A program made the position numbers and the translations under genes. From Gordonia amicalis NBRC 100051 = JCM 11271 (lineage in GTDB: Bacteria > Actinomycetota > Actinomycetes > Mycobacteriales > Mycobacteriaceae): a DNA stretch of 64,000 nt. The DNA is taken from assembly GCF_000332995.1 (NCBI RefSeq), contig NZ_BANS01000037.1, forward strand, positions 1 through 64,000. Direction: 5' to 3'. The notes beneath the pieces were generated by a model, which saw only the letters and a program-made list of their open reading frames with translations, searched no databases and was not told where the DNA came from. Each line of letters starts with the position of its first letter. Position 1 is the first letter of the stretch. Shown here piece by piece: positions 48,499 through 57,152 of the stretch.

Positions 48499-49101
48499 TC
48501 AGTCGGAGAGCCGCGCGGTCTCGATGGCCGGAGCGATGATCTCGGCGAGATCCGCCGCGACGTCGCGATCGCCTTCCGGCGGCATCGCGACATAGCTCAG
48601 CGCCATGCGGGTGATGGCGCGGGCGATGCGTTCGATGTCGGAGTCGGGCATCGACAACCACGTCGACTCGCGGAACGCCTGGGAGAGCCGGTCGCCGGCC
48701 GTGGCGATGATCGGCGCCGCATCGGTCGTGATGAGTTTCATCAGATCAGGTTTCGCCTCGCCGGAGAGCAGCGACGCGATCAGGGGGTCGGTGGCGACGC
48801 CGGTGAAGTACTCGGTGAACGCGGTGCGCAGCGCGCCGGTCACGTCGTCGACGTGCTCCGCGAGGGAGTCGGCGACATGGCCGGCGAAACGGCTCGCCAG
48901 CCGGACCGCATATCCCTGCGCGAGCCCGTACCTCGACCCGAACTCGTTGTAGACGGTCTGCCGGCTGACACCGGTGGCGGCGGCGACGTCCGACATCCGT
49001 ATCGCCGACCAGTCCCGGTCCATCAGCAGGTCGTGCAATCCGTCGAGCAGGGAGTTCCGCAGCAGCGCCTTGCTGTCCTGGGCGTAGTTACGCGTCGTCA
49101 T
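48499..49101 (-). CDS. alkU: TetR-family regulator of the alk cluster (AlkU-like)
   Basis: 200 residues. N-terminal HTH: LLRNSLLDGLHDLLMDRDWS, then MSDVAAATGVSRQTVYNEFG. It is the fifth gene of alkB-rubA1-rubA2-rubB-TetR, the same order as in Rhodococcus alkB clusters, whose TetR is named alkU. Its ATG overlaps the rubB stop. A palindrome upstream of alkB is the likely operator. Function as repressor is inferred from context. Confidence 0.85.
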   Translation of the reverse strand: MTTRNYAQDSKALLRNSLLDGLHDLLMDRDWSAIRMSDVAAATGVSRQTVYNEFGSRYGLAQGYAVRLASRFAGHVADSLAEHVDDVTGALRTAFTEYFTGVATDPLIASLLSGEAKPDLMKLITTDAAPIIATAGDRLSQAFRESTWLSMPDSDIERIARAITRMALSYVAMPPEGDRDVAADLAEIIAPAIETARLSD

Positions 49102-50336
49102 CCCGTCGCGCCGACCGGCTCCAGCGTCTTCTCGATCTCGGTACGGAGTGCACGTCCGGCACCGCCGCGACCCATGCACACCGCGCCGACGAGGCGTTCG
49201 TCGGCGAAACAGCGGACGGTGGTGGCGAACCCGTCGGCGCAGGTACCCGTCCCGGTGCTGGTGTCGAGGTCCACGTCGAACCGGTCGGCCATGGTCGGCC
49301 ACCCGACCATCTGGATGTTGCTGCTGTACTGCATCGACCATGCGAGCGGGACGCGCGGGATGGGGGTCGAGGGACCGGTGGCGAGGCCGAGATCGGCGGC
49401 GATGGTCATGGCCACCAGTTTGCCGTGCTCGGTCGCGGTCAGCCACTGCTCGGCCCGCATCGGCTCACCCGTCAGCGGATGCGGCCGTGCTGCGACGTCG
49501 CCGGCGGCATAGATCCGGGGTGTCGAGGTGCGCAGCGTCTCGTCGACGACGATGCCCGCAGGACTCACCGACAGACCCGCCGCCTCCGCGAGGGCGGTAT
49601 CGGGTTGCATCCCGATGGCGCTGATCACGGTTCCGGTCAGCCGGGTGCCGTCTGCCAGCGTCACCGCGTCGGTCTCGGCGGCAGTGATCCGGGCGTCGGT
49701 GACGACCCGAACGCCGCGATCCCGATGCAGGGCGGCGACGGCCTCCGCAACGCTGTCCGGGACCACCCGCGACAGCAACGACGCGGCGGCCTCGAGAACG
49801 GTGATCTGTCCGGCGGAGTCCACCCGCTGCTCGGAGGACGCCACCGCGGCGGCGATCTCCAGGCCGATCAGTCCACCGCCGACGACGACGACCGGACCCG
49901 AGTCGATCCGGGCACGGAGACGCTCGACGTCGCGGCGCGTGCGCAGCGACAGGAGGTCCGGCGACGCGCCGGGCAGTTGGCGTGCCGTGCCGCCGGTCGC
50001 GAGGACGAGCGCGTCATAGCCGACCGCCGAACCATCGGCGAGTTCGACGGTTCCGGACACGGCGTCGATGCCGATGACCCGGACGGACGGCACGATGTGG
50101 ATGCCGCGCTCCTCCCAGTACCCCGGGGGCCGCAGGGTGATCTTGGGATCGGAGAGGTCCCCGTCGAGCATGCCCTTGCTGAGCGCGGTGCGTCGGTAGG
50201 GGAGGTGGGGTTCCTCGCCGAAGACGGTGATCGTCCCGTCGAACCCGTTGGCCCGCAGGGTTTCCGCTGCCGTGACGCCCGCGACCCCGGTCCCGACGAT
50301 CACCACCGATGGGGCGTGGGCGGGCCCAGGGTTCAC
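49098..50336 (-). CDS. rubB: rubredoxin reductase
   Basis: 412-residue NADH:rubredoxin reductase (AlkT type). FAD motif [23 protein letters not shown] motif [18 protein letters not shown], and [14 protein letters not shown]. It passes electrons from NADH to the rubredoxins. GTG 50336 overlaps the rubA2 TGA (GTGA). The frame continues upstream into the rubredoxin genes, but that is out of register. Confidence 0.93.
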   Translation of the reverse strand: MNPGPAHAPSVVIVGTGVAGVTAAETLRANGFDGTITVFGEEPHLPYRRTALSKGMLDGDLSDPKITLRPPGYWEERGIHIVPSVRVIGIDAVSGTVELADGSAVGYDALVLATGGTARQLPGASPDLLSLRTRRDVERLRARIDSGPVVVVGGGLIGLEIAAAVASSEQRVDSAGQITVLEAAASLLSRVVPDSVAEAVAALHRDRGVRVVTDARITAAETDAVTLADGTRLTGTVISAIGMQPDTALAEAAGLSVSPAGIVVDETLRTSTPRIYAAGDVAARPHPLTGEPMRAEQWLTATEHGKLVAMTIAADLGLATGPSTPIPRVPLAWSMQYSSNIQMVGWPTMADRFDVDLDTSTGTGTCADGFATTVRCFADERLVGAVCMGRGGAGRALRTEIEKTLEPVGATG

Positions 50337-50512
50337 GGGCGGGCCACCTCGACCATCTCGAAATCTGCCTTCGCGGCACCGCAGTCGGGGCAGCTCCAGT
50401 CGTCGGGGATGTCGTCCCAGCGGGTCCCCGGCTCGATGCCGTCCTCCGGCCACCCGAGTTCTTCGTCGTATTCGAATCCGCAGACCTCGCAGCGGAACAG
50501 TTTGAACTTCAC
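50333..50512 (-). CDS. rubA2: rubredoxin, AlkG2 type
   Basis: 59 residues: iron-binding cysteines CEVCGFEYD and [16 protein letters not shown]. It has no arginine insertion after the second CxxCG. By the published distinction between rubredoxins this is the AlkG2 type that can pass electrons to AlkB. GTG 50512 overlaps the rubA1 stop. Confidence 0.93.
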   Translation of the reverse strand: MKFKLFRCEVCGFEYDEELGWPEDGIEPGTRWDDIPDDWSCPDCGAAKADFEMVEVARP

Positions 50513-50676
50513 TTCGCCACCTCTCCGAAATCGATCTTCTCGCGGACACCGCAGTCCGGACAGGCCCAGTCGTCGGGGATGTCGGACCACGCGGTGCCGG
50601 CCGGGAATCCTTCACGGGGTGCGCCGGTCGCCTCGTCGTAGACGAAATCACAGACCGGGCAACGGTAGGCGCTCAT
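50509..50676 (-). CDS. rubA1: rubredoxin, AlkG1 type
   Basis: 55 residues: CPVCDFVYD and [12 protein letters not shown]. The Arg after the second CxxCG is the AlkG1 mark; AlkG1 rubredoxins generally cannot replace AlkG2 in alkane hydroxylation, and their role is unclear. Starts at ATG 50676 overlapping the alkB stop. Confidence 0.93.
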   Translation of the reverse strand: MSAYRCPVCDFVYDEATGAPREGFPAGTAWSDIPDDWACPDCGVREKIDFGEVAK

Positions 50677-51920
50677 CGGTCGCCGTCCTTCCCGGCGACA
50701 CCGTGCGCGGCGAGGATGCGTTCACGACGATGCGGTGCGACGTTGACGAGCTCGATGTCGCCGTCGTAGTGGTCGAGGACCCGCTTGTCCATCACCGCAC
50801 GCCAGACGGGTGGGAAGTAGGCGAGCGTGATCATGCTGGCGTACCCGCTCGGCAGGTTCGGCGCACCGTCGAAGCTGCGCAGCGTCTGGTAGCGCCGGGT
50901 GGGGTTGGCATGGTGATCACTGTGTCGCTGAAGGTGATACAGGAAGATGTTCGTGCAGATGTGGTCGGAGTTCCAGCTGTGCTCCGGGGTGCAGCGCTCA
51001 TAGCGGCCGGTCTTGGTCTTCTGACGCATCAGACCATAGTGCTCGAGGTAGTTGACGGTCTCGAGGAGCGAGAACCCGTAGACGGCCTGGATGACGAGGA
51101 ACGGCAGGACCTGCCACCCGAACACCGCCGCGAGCACACCCCAGAGCACGATCGACATGGCCCAGGCGTTGAGGACGTCGTTGCTCGGATGCCAGAACGG
51201 CTTGTCGACACGGTCGAGTCGCTTGCGCTCCAGCTCGATCGACGACTTCAGGCTGCCCCACACACTCCGCGGCAGGAATCGCCAGAAGGTCTCACCGAAA
51301 CGCGAGCTCGCCGGGTCCTCGGGGGTGGCGACGCGGACGTGATGTCCACGGTTGTGCTCGATGTAGAAGTGACCGTAGAAGGTCTGCGCGAGCGTGATCT
51401 TCGACAGCCAGCGCTCGAGATCGTCCTTCTTGTGGCCGAGTTCGTGCGCGGTGTTGATGCCGATACCGCCCATCACGCCGATCGACAGGGCGAGACCGAT
51501 CTTGGAGGCGAGGCCCAGTCCGCCGTCGATGCCGAGCCAGCTGAGATCGTCGGCGGTCCACAGATAACAGGCCATGACGAGGCTGGCGATCTGGAACGGG
51601 ATGTAGATGTATGTGCAGTAGCGGTAGTACTTGTCGTTCTCCAACTGCTCCATCAGTTCTTCCGGCGGATTCGAGCCGTCGGGGCCGAAGAAGACGTCCA
51701 GGATGGGCAGCAGGACATAGACCAGCATCGGTCCGATCCACCACCAGACGGGGGACACGGCGTCGAAACCGTGGCCGATCGCGTTGAAGGCGGCGACGAA
51801 TGCCATCGCCAGGAAGACCGACGTCGGCGGGATGAGGCCGAGCAGCCAGAGGTGGCGCTTCTTGTCGCGCCATTCCAGGGGCGGGGTGCCAGGGGCGGAT
51901 TCGAGCGGTGCGGTACTCAT
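50673..51920 (-). CDS. alkB: alkane 1-monooxygenase
   Basis: Integral membrane di-iron enzyme that hydroxylates the terminal carbon of alkanes. 415 residues with about six membrane helices and the His boxes HELGH (159-163), EHNRGHH (188-194), the NYLEHYG signature and LQRHSDHHANP. ATG 51920 has a GAGAGGAG site. Downstream overlaps with rubA1, rubA2, rubB and the TetR gene make one operon. Confidence 0.97.
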   Translation of the reverse strand: MSTAPLESAPGTPPLEWRDKKRHLWLLGLIPPTSVFLAMAFVAAFNAIGHGFDAVSPVWWWIGPMLVYVLLPILDVFFGPDGSNPPEELMEQLENDKYYRYCTYIYIPFQIASLVMACYLWTADDLSWLGIDGGLGLASKIGLALSIGVMGGIGINTAHELGHKKDDLERWLSKITLAQTFYGHFYIEHNRGHHVRVATPEDPASSRFGETFWRFLPRSVWGSLKSSIELERKRLDRVDKPFWHPSNDVLNAWAMSIVLWGVLAAVFGWQVLPFLVIQAVYGFSLLETVNYLEHYGLMRQKTKTGRYERCTPEHSWNSDHICTNIFLYHLQRHSDHHANPTRRYQTLRSFDGAPNLPSGYASMITLAYFPPVWRAVMDKRVLDHYDGDIELVNVAPHRRERILAAHGVAGKDGDR

Positions 51921-51972
51921 GCACGCTCCTCTCACGAGAAGGACTGTGACTTGCCGCACTAGACACTAACCG

Positions 51973-51996
51973 AGACAATGTACGTTGTCTAGACAA
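51973..51996 (-). promoter_or_regulatory. candidate operator of the alk operon
   Basis: AGACAATGTACGTTGTCT (51973-51990) is an 18-bp dyad with two mismatched positions. The perfect palindrome TTGTCTAGACAA (51985-51996) overlaps it. They lie 53-76 bp upstream of alkB and are likely bound by the cluster TetR. Confidence 0.55.
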
Positions 51997-52028
51997 ATCC
52001 TATGGTTTGTAAAGTAGTCTTTCGCGAA

Positions 52029-52075
52029 GAAGATCCCTCGCGCGTTTCTGTCGGGGGAGGGCGCGAGGGATCTTC
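52029..52075. terminator. strong hairpin between alkB and the secreted protein gene
   Basis: GAAGATCCCTCGCGC (52029-52043) and GCGCGAGGGATCTTC (52061-52075) form a perfect 15-bp stem with a 17-nt loop. It is placed about 60 bp downstream of the stop of the secreted protein gene (minus strand) and insulates the alk promoter. No U run on either side. Confidence 0.6.
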
Positions 52076-52138
52076 CTGGGGGAACTCCGGGGCGGCGGGG
52101 GAAGGCCGCGTCCGGAATCGAGGGGTTCTACCCCTCGG

Positions 52139-52750
52139 TCATGGGGTGTTGATCCAGTTCAGGATCGACTGGGCGGCAGCGGGATCGCCGTTGCCGATAC
52201 CGATCGCCGCACCGATCGCCGCACCGATGGCGGCGCCGACCCCGGCGCCCCAGATGCATCCGACGATGATCAGGCAGCCGATGATCAGACCGGCGAGCGC
52301 GCCGACCGCGGTCGTCACGTTGCCACCGCGGTTCCAGCCGTTGGTGATGTGCCAGATCATCTGCTGATATGCGCGGTCCTTCTTCGCCGACGCCGGGTGG
52401 ACACCGGCGGCGATCGCGGCCCGGGCCTGCGGTGTGAGGAGCGGGGTGAAGGTCGCCTGGGTGCGGTCCGCGCTGACCCGCGTCTGTAACGGCACATTCA
52501 CCCCGTTCAGCGGGAGTGTCAGGGCGACACGCTCGAGCGTTCGGCCGTTGAGATCGACGACGCGGAGCTCGTCGTCGGCGGCGACGAATGTGGCGTTCTT
52601 CAGAGTGGAGGAGATGGATGTGCCGTCCGCGGATGCCACCGACAGATGTGACGGCGCCGCCGGCGCGGGCGTTCCGTGAGCGGTGCCGAACGACACCGTG
52701 AGTATCGCGACAGCCAACGTCGTGACGCTGAGGAGGCGGAAACGTCTCAT
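52139..52750 (-). CDS. secreted hypothetical protein with a glycine-zipper C-terminus
   Basis: 203 residues. Signal peptide MRRFRLLSVTTLAVAILTVS with a probable cut near AHG or APA. A middle domain with KNATFVAADDELRVVDLNGR follows. A long small-residue hydrophobic stretch (148-187, GAGVGAAIGAAIGAAIGIG) with GxxxG spacing of the kind that inserts in membranes comes next. Actinobacteria have similar secreted proteins of unknown role. ATG 52750; followed by a strong hairpin. Confidence 0.75.
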   Translation of the reverse strand: MRRFRLLSVTTLAVAILTVSFGTAHGTPAPAAPSHLSVASADGTSISSTLKNATFVAADDELRVVDLNGRTLERVALTLPLNGVNVPLQTRVSADRTQATFTPLLTPQARAAIAAGVHPASAKKDRAYQQMIWHITNGWNRGGNVTTAVGALAGLIIGCLIIVGCIWGAGVGAAIGAAIGAAIGIGNGDPAAAQSILNWINTP

Positions 52751-52948
52751 CGGTGATCTCCACTTCGTCTTCGTGGCGACAGGTCGCCGTCGCCTCAGGT
52801 GACCACGTTCAGGTCGCCTGCTGCCGGTCCGAGCGCTTTGTCGGGTTCAAGCGGTGTGATTCTTGCATCGGCTCACGACCATGTGTGCTCTGTCCCGCGG
52901 TCATTGGTACGAACGGATGACAACGGTGACCCCCATCACACCGCGTCC

Positions 52949-52954
52949 TAACAT
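52949..52954 (+). promoter_or_regulatory. -10 element placing a leaderless start on the methyltransferase
   Basis: TAACAT is followed by 6 nt and GTG 52961, without a Shine-Dalgarno. Confidence 0.45.
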
Positions 52955-52960
52955 GGACGA

Positions 52961-53707
52961 GTGGGTTTCGTCGTCCCGCCCGACGCCTACGGGCGCTTCA
53001 TGGGCCGATACGCCGACCCTCTCGCCGAGGTCTTCGCGACCTTCGCGGAGGTCGGTGCCGACGCGCGTGTCCTCGACGTCGGGTGTGGCCCGGGGGCGCT
53101 GACCGCCCATGTGCTGTCGCGAGGGGTCGCAGTCACCGCGATCGATCCGTCCCCGCCGTTCGTCGACGCGATCCACCAGCGATTCCCCGATGTCGACGTG
53201 CGTCGTGGGACGGCCGAGGAATTGCCGTACGACGCCGACGAATTCACCCACGCCCTCGCGCAGTTGGTGGTCCACTTCATGACCGACCCGGTTCGCGGCA
53301 TCACGCAGATGGCGCGGGTGACCCGGCCGGAGGGGATCGTCGCGGCGTGTGTGTGGGACGGACCCACCGGAGCGCTCGCGCCCTTCTGGGATGCGGTGCA
53401 CGTTCTCGATCCCGACGCCCAGGACGAGGCGCTCCTCTCCGGCGCCCACCGCGGTCACCTCACCGAACTGTTCGAGACGGCCGGGTTGCGGAACGTCACC
53501 GAGGAACCGATCACCGTCGACGTCGTGCACCCGACCTTCGAAGAATGGTGGGAGCCCTACACTCTCGGCGTCGGTCCCGCGGGCGAGTACGTGACGACGC
53601 TCGACGCCGGTGCCCGAACCGAACTCGAGACGGTCGCGCGGGAGCGTCTGGGCGACGGGCCGTTCACCGTCTCGGCCACCGCGTGGGCCGCTCGCGGGAC
53701 GGTGTGA
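52961..53707 (+). CDS. class I SAM-dependent methyltransferase
   Basis: 248 residues. SAM-binding motif I is VLDVGCGPGALT (about 37-48), motif II VTAIDPSPPFVDA, and LPYDADEFTHALAQLVVHF follows as in small-molecule (UbiE/BioC-like) methyltransferases. Substrate unknown. The GTG start is set by the -10 box at 52949. It lies convergent to phnN with 70 bp between the genes, so it is probably not part of the phn operon. Confidence 0.85.
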   Translation: MGFVVPPDAYGRFMGRYADPLAEVFATFAEVGADARVLDVGCGPGALTAHVLSRGVAVTAIDPSPPFVDAIHQRFPDVDVRRGTAEELPYDADEFTHALAQLVVHFMTDPVRGITQMARVTRPEGIVAACVWDGPTGALAPFWDAVHVLDPDAQDEALLSGAHRGHLTELFETAGLRNVTEEPITVDVVHPTFEEWWEPYTLGVGPAGEYVTTLDAGARTELETVARERLGDGPFTVSATAWAARGTV

Positions 53708-53777
53708 GCCCGGACTGGGTCAGTCCGCGGCCGACGGCCGTATACCCGCCAGCAGGATGGTGAAGTTCCGGTGCGGA

Positions 53778-54344
53778 TCACAGCCTCGACACGGATCTCG
53801 CCCCCAGCGTTCGGAGAACGCGAACCAACTGCTCACCTCCGTCGGCCACCGAGCCGTCGTTGACGATGACGACGTCGCCCGGACGATGTGGCGCCGGGTC
53901 GGGACGGGACAGGCGCGCCGCCACGTCGCTACCGGACTCTCGTCCTCGACCCCGCAGGCGGCGCTCCCGGACGTCGTCGGAGACGGTCACCCGTACGACC
54001 ACCAGCCGTGCGTACCTGGTCGCCAACTCGTCGATCACGGATCGAGAGACGTTCACCACCGCGACCCGGCCGCTCCGCAGCGTGTCGTCGATATCGACCG
54101 GAATCCCGTAGCGCAGGTCGTGAGCCACCCAGTGCGCCGCGAAGTCTCCACGTGCACAGGCTGCGTCGAACTCCGCGTCGGTGACCGGCCGACGATCCTC
54201 GCCGGGGCCGGCGGGCCGGGTGATCACCCGCCGCGGAGAATACGCGTCGCAGCGCTCGGTGGCGTAGTCCATCAGCGAGTCCTTGCCGACGTCGCTGGCG
54301 CCCACCACCGCGACGAACGCGCCGGGACCGAGTGGCGTGGTCAC
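53778..54344 (-). CDS. phnN: ribose 1,5-bisphosphate phosphokinase
   Basis: 188 residues. Walker A-like GASDVGKDSLM (residues 15-25). PhnN converts ribose 1,5-bisphosphate to PRPP, the last recovery step after C-P bond cleavage. GTG 54344 overlaps the phnM stop (GTGA). Last gene of the phn operon. Confidence 0.92.
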   Translation of the reverse strand: MTTPLGPGAFVAVVGASDVGKDSLMDYATERCDAYSPRRVITRPAGPGEDRRPVTDAEFDAACARGDFAAHWVAHDLRYGIPVDIDDTLRSGRVAVVNVSRSVIDELATRYARLVVVRVTVSDDVRERRLRGRGRESGSDVAARLSRPDPAPHRPGDVVIVNDGSVADGGEQLVRVLRTLGARSVSRL

Positions 54345-55513
54345 GACACGCGGGTCCCGGCTCGGTAGACGCCTCGGACGACGGGGACGTCCACGCCGCG
54401 GGGATGACGTGGCGTGGGCGACGACGAATGTGGACGCACCCGCACCAGATCGGCACGCTTGTTCACCGCGATCTCGCCGCGGTCGTCGAAGCCGACGGCG
54501 CGTGCAGGATTACCGCTCACCAGTTTTGCGCCCGCGACCAGGTCGAGCGAGCCCTCGGCGGCGAGCTGGAACACCGCCTGCAGTGGGCTCGCCGGTACAT
54601 AGTCCGACGACAGGATGTGCAGAAGCCCGCGTTCCAGGAGGTCGCTGGCGGCCACGTTGCCGGACTGGCTTCCACCGCGTGCGATGTTGGGAGCCCCCAT
54701 CACCACCCGGAGACCGTGGCGGGTGGCACTTTCGGCCGCGACGATCGTGGTCGGGAACTCGGAGATGTGCACTCCCAGACCGATCGACTCCTCGACGTGT
54801 TCGACGGTGGCGTCGTCGTGTGCGGCGAGCGTGATCCCCCGTTCGGTCGCGAGCGTGGCGATCGTCTTCCGGTTCAGGTCGGCATAGCGCTCGGACTGTT
54901 CGACCCGTTCGGCGATGTAGCTGTCCATGTCCTCGAGTGCGATCAGATGCTTGCCCGAGTAGTACTTCTTGAACTGCTCGACATCGGCGAACTGTCGCTG
55001 CCCCGGCGCATGGTCCATCAACGAGGCGAGTCGTACGTGGGGGTCGTCGGCGAATCGGCCGAAGGCATCGACGCAGTCGGCGGCCGACACCTCGCAGCGG
55101 AGATGGATCGCGTGGTCGGCACGCAGCAGCCCGGCGTCGGCTGCCTGCGTCACCGCATCGGCGAGGCGATGCGCGGCGGTCGCGGCCCGGTCGGCCGACT
55201 CCGACTCGGAACCGATGCGGACGGCGTCGAGGACCGTGGTGGCGCCGGCCGCGGCCATCTGGGCGTCGTGGGCCAGCACCGCGGGCAACGGATCCCAGAA
55301 GACACCCAGTCGCGGTGCGAAGTGGTACTCGAGGTGATCGGTGTGGACCTCGACCACGCCGGGCATCAGGTAGTCGCCGTCGAGGTCTTCTCCCGCGGAT
55401 GGAGCAGAGCGCTGCGGACTGATGTCGGCGATCACGCCGTCCCGGACGCTGCCGTGCAGGATCTGATCGTCGAGGACGATCCGGGCGTTGGAGAGCACCG
55501 TTTCGCTGCTCAT
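54341..55513 (-). CDS. phnM: alpha-D-ribose 1-methylphosphonate 5-triphosphate diphosphatase
   Basis: 390-residue amidohydrolase-fold enzyme removing pyrophosphate from the triphosphate made by PhnGHIL. Metal histidines in VVEVHTDHLEYHF (His57, His60), later HDDATVEHVEES and MGAPNIARGGSQSGN. ATG 55513 overlaps the 2H-phosphoesterase stop. The reading frame extends upstream in an unrelated frame of phnL and the 2H gene. Confidence 0.95.
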   Translation of the reverse strand: MSSETVLSNARIVLDDQILHGSVRDGVIADISPQRSAPSAGEDLDGDYLMPGVVEVHTDHLEYHFAPRLGVFWDPLPAVLAHDAQMAAAGATTVLDAVRIGSESESADRAATAAHRLADAVTQAADAGLLRADHAIHLRCEVSAADCVDAFGRFADDPHVRLASLMDHAPGQRQFADVEQFKKYYSGKHLIALEDMDSYIAERVEQSERYADLNRKTIATLATERGITLAAHDDATVEHVEESIGLGVHISEFPTTIVAAESATRHGLRVVMGAPNIARGGSQSGNVAASDLLERGLLHILSSDYVPASPLQAVFQLAAEGSLDLVAGAKLVSGNPARAVGFDDRGEIAVNKRADLVRVRPHSSSPTPRHPRGVDVPVVRGVYRAGTRVS

Positions 55514-56355
55514 CGTGTGATTCCTCTCTGGGCTGTCTGGGCTGTCTGGGCTGTCTGGGCTGTCTGGGTTGTGTGGGCGCTCGCGCCGGGATGACGGGAG
55601 GCGGGTGCGACGGGTTCCGGCCGTGCCGTCCCGAAGGTCATGGGATGAACCGAATGAAGACGAAACGGTGCGCCCGGTGTCTCCTGGATCAGCACCGTCA
55701 GCACATCGAGGGGGATGTCGTGGCCGAGAACATCGGCGAACCACGACCGCAATACCCCACCGACTTCCGATCGCCGGTCGTCGGGAATCCGGTCGGTGAG
55801 CGTGAGGTGGAAGCGGAACTCGTCCAGGACGTACGGATAACCCCAGCGCTCGAGGAGATCTCGCTGTCTCGGCGTCAGCGCGTCGGGATTGCGGCGCGCA
55901 CGATCCTCGTCGGTCAACGGCGCACGGAACGTGTCGAGACCGGTGACCACCGCGTCGGCCACCGAGCGCAACGGCTGGTCGTCCGCCCCCGGAACCAGCG
56001 CGAAGAACGCGTCGAGCCGGCCCAGACTCAGGTGCGGGATCGACACGGCCGGGGTGCGTGCCGCCAGATCGGCCACCGCGCCGGTCAACTCGTCCAGCGA
56101 CCGGCCGGCGGCGAGACGGAACGGCGGCTTCAGCGTCCCGTGGAAACCGTACGAACGTGCGGCGACGGTGATCGCGTCGACCTCGTCGCGCACCCACCCG
56201 GTGGGCGCACACGTCGGTACGGCGCGACCGTCGATCGCGCGACCCAGCCACTTCTCGGCATGTTCCCGGAGCCGGACCGCGCGCGCGTCGGCCTCCGAGG
56301 ACCCCCGGCCGAATCCCGGTGCCGCCGCGTAGACCGCGGCACGCCACACGGTCAT
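55510..56355 (-). CDS. DUF1045-type 2H phosphoesterase of phosphonate operons
   Basis: 281 residues with two H-x-T motifs, FHGTLKPPF (His72) and FHLTLTD (His183), the pair used by 2H phosphodiesterases. In phn operons this family is thought to open the cyclic ribose 1,2-phosphate 5-phosphate that PhnJ produces, giving ribose 1,5-bisphosphate, in place of PhnP. No phnP is in the window and phnN is present, which fits. The C-terminus carries a TAQ tripeptide repeat from a 9-bp tandem repeat. Confidence 0.85.
   Translation of the reverse strand: MTVWRAAVYAAAPGFGRGSSEADARAVRLREHAEKWLGRAIDGRAVPTCAPTGWVRDEVDAITVAARSYGFHGTLKPPFRLAAGRSLDELTGAVADLAARTPAVSIPHLSLGRLDAFFALVPGADDQPLRSVADAVVTGLDTFRAPLTDEDRARRNPDALTPRQRDLLERWGYPYVLDEFRFHLTLTDRIPDDRRSEVGGVLRSWFADVLGHDIPLDVLTVLIQETPGAPFRLHSVHPMTFGTARPEPVAPASRHPGASAHTTQTAQTAQTAQTAQRGITR
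55531..55575. repeat. 9-bp tandem repeat in the 3' end of the 2H phosphoesterase
   Basis: GGCTGTCTG is repeated four times perfectly (55531-55566), followed by one degenerate unit (to 55575). On the coding strand each unit adds a three-residue Thr-Ala-Gln step. Slippage-prone: copy changes keep the frame. Confidence 0.9.
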
Positions 56356-57152
56356 CTCGCCGTACCCGCGTTCGGTGACGAACCGACACCGCCCGGCGGC
56401 GGGGTGAAGGAGGCGACGTCGATCAGTCGGTCGGCGACGGCTTCACGGACGTGTGCGTCATGGAAGATGCCGAGCATTGCGGTTCCGCGGGAACACTTCT
56501 CGCGGATCAGGTCGATCACCACGTCGCGGTTGTGGGCATCCAGGGATGCCGTCGGCTCGTCGAGGAGGAGCAACGGCAGGTCCGGGAGGAACCCGCGCGC
56601 GATGTTGACCCGTTGCTGTTCGCCGCCGGAGAAGGTGGCCGGCGGCAATCCCCAGAGACGTTCGGGGATGCTGAGACGGGTGAGCAGAGCGGCGGCCCGC
56701 TCTTCGGCGGCGGCGGCGTCGACGCCGCGCTCGAGGAGCGGTTCGGCGACGACCTGGAGGGTCGGCACCCGCGGGACACAGCGCAGGAACTGGCTGACGT
56801 AGCCGACCTGATCACGTCGCGCGGTGAGGATCTCGCGGGGGTCGACCGCGGCGAGATCCACGGTTCCCCGACCGGTGTGCAGCACGATCCGGCCGCGGTC
56901 CACGCCGTAGTTGCCGTAGACCATCTTCAGGATCGAACTCTTGCCGGCACCGGACGCACCGTCGAGGACGACACATTCGCCGGCGAACACCTGGAATTCG
57001 AGTCCGGTCAGCACCGGGAGCTCGACCCCGCCCTGCAGATGCATGACGAATCGCTTGTCGACTCCGGACACGTCGAGAACGGCGACGCCGCGTCCGAGTG
57101 GGTCCGAAGGCGTTGCCGAGGAAAAGCTTTCGGTGGTGGGAAGCATGGTCAT
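56352..57152 (-). CDS. phnL: C-P lyase complex ABC-type protein PhnL
   Basis: 266 residues. Walker A DGASGAGKSSI, signature ATFSGGEQQRVNIARG, Walker B PLLLLDEPTASLD. PhnL works with PhnGHI in attaching the phosphonate to ATP-derived ribose, not in transport. ATG 57152 overlaps the phnK stop (ATGA); ATG 57146 is a later alternative. The N-terminus has about 30 extra residues. Confidence 0.93.
   Translation of the reverse strand: MTMLPTTESFSSATPSDPLGRGVAVLDVSGVDKRFVMHLQGGVELPVLTGLEFQVFAGECVVLDGASGAGKSSILKMVYGNYGVDRGRIVLHTGRGTVDLAAVDPREILTARRDQVGYVSQFLRCVPRVPTLQVVAEPLLERGVDAAAAEERAAALLTRLSIPERLWGLPPATFSGGEQQRVNIARGFLPDLPLLLLDEPTASLDAHNRDVVIDLIREKCSRGTAMLGIFHDAHVREAVADRLIDVASFTPPPGGVGSSPNAGTAR

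Noticed and set aside
52751..52948. Possible small gene upstream of the methyltransferase
   Set aside because: Only short frames without ribosome-binding sites; nothing recognisable.
55531..55575. Short tandem repeat considered as a CRISPR array
   Set aside because: Nine-bp units without spacers, lying inside a coding region; no cas genes are present.
54341..56389. 682-residue frame extending phnM upstream
   Set aside because: The extra residues are an out-of-frame reading of the 2H phosphoesterase and phnL. PhnM starts at 55513.
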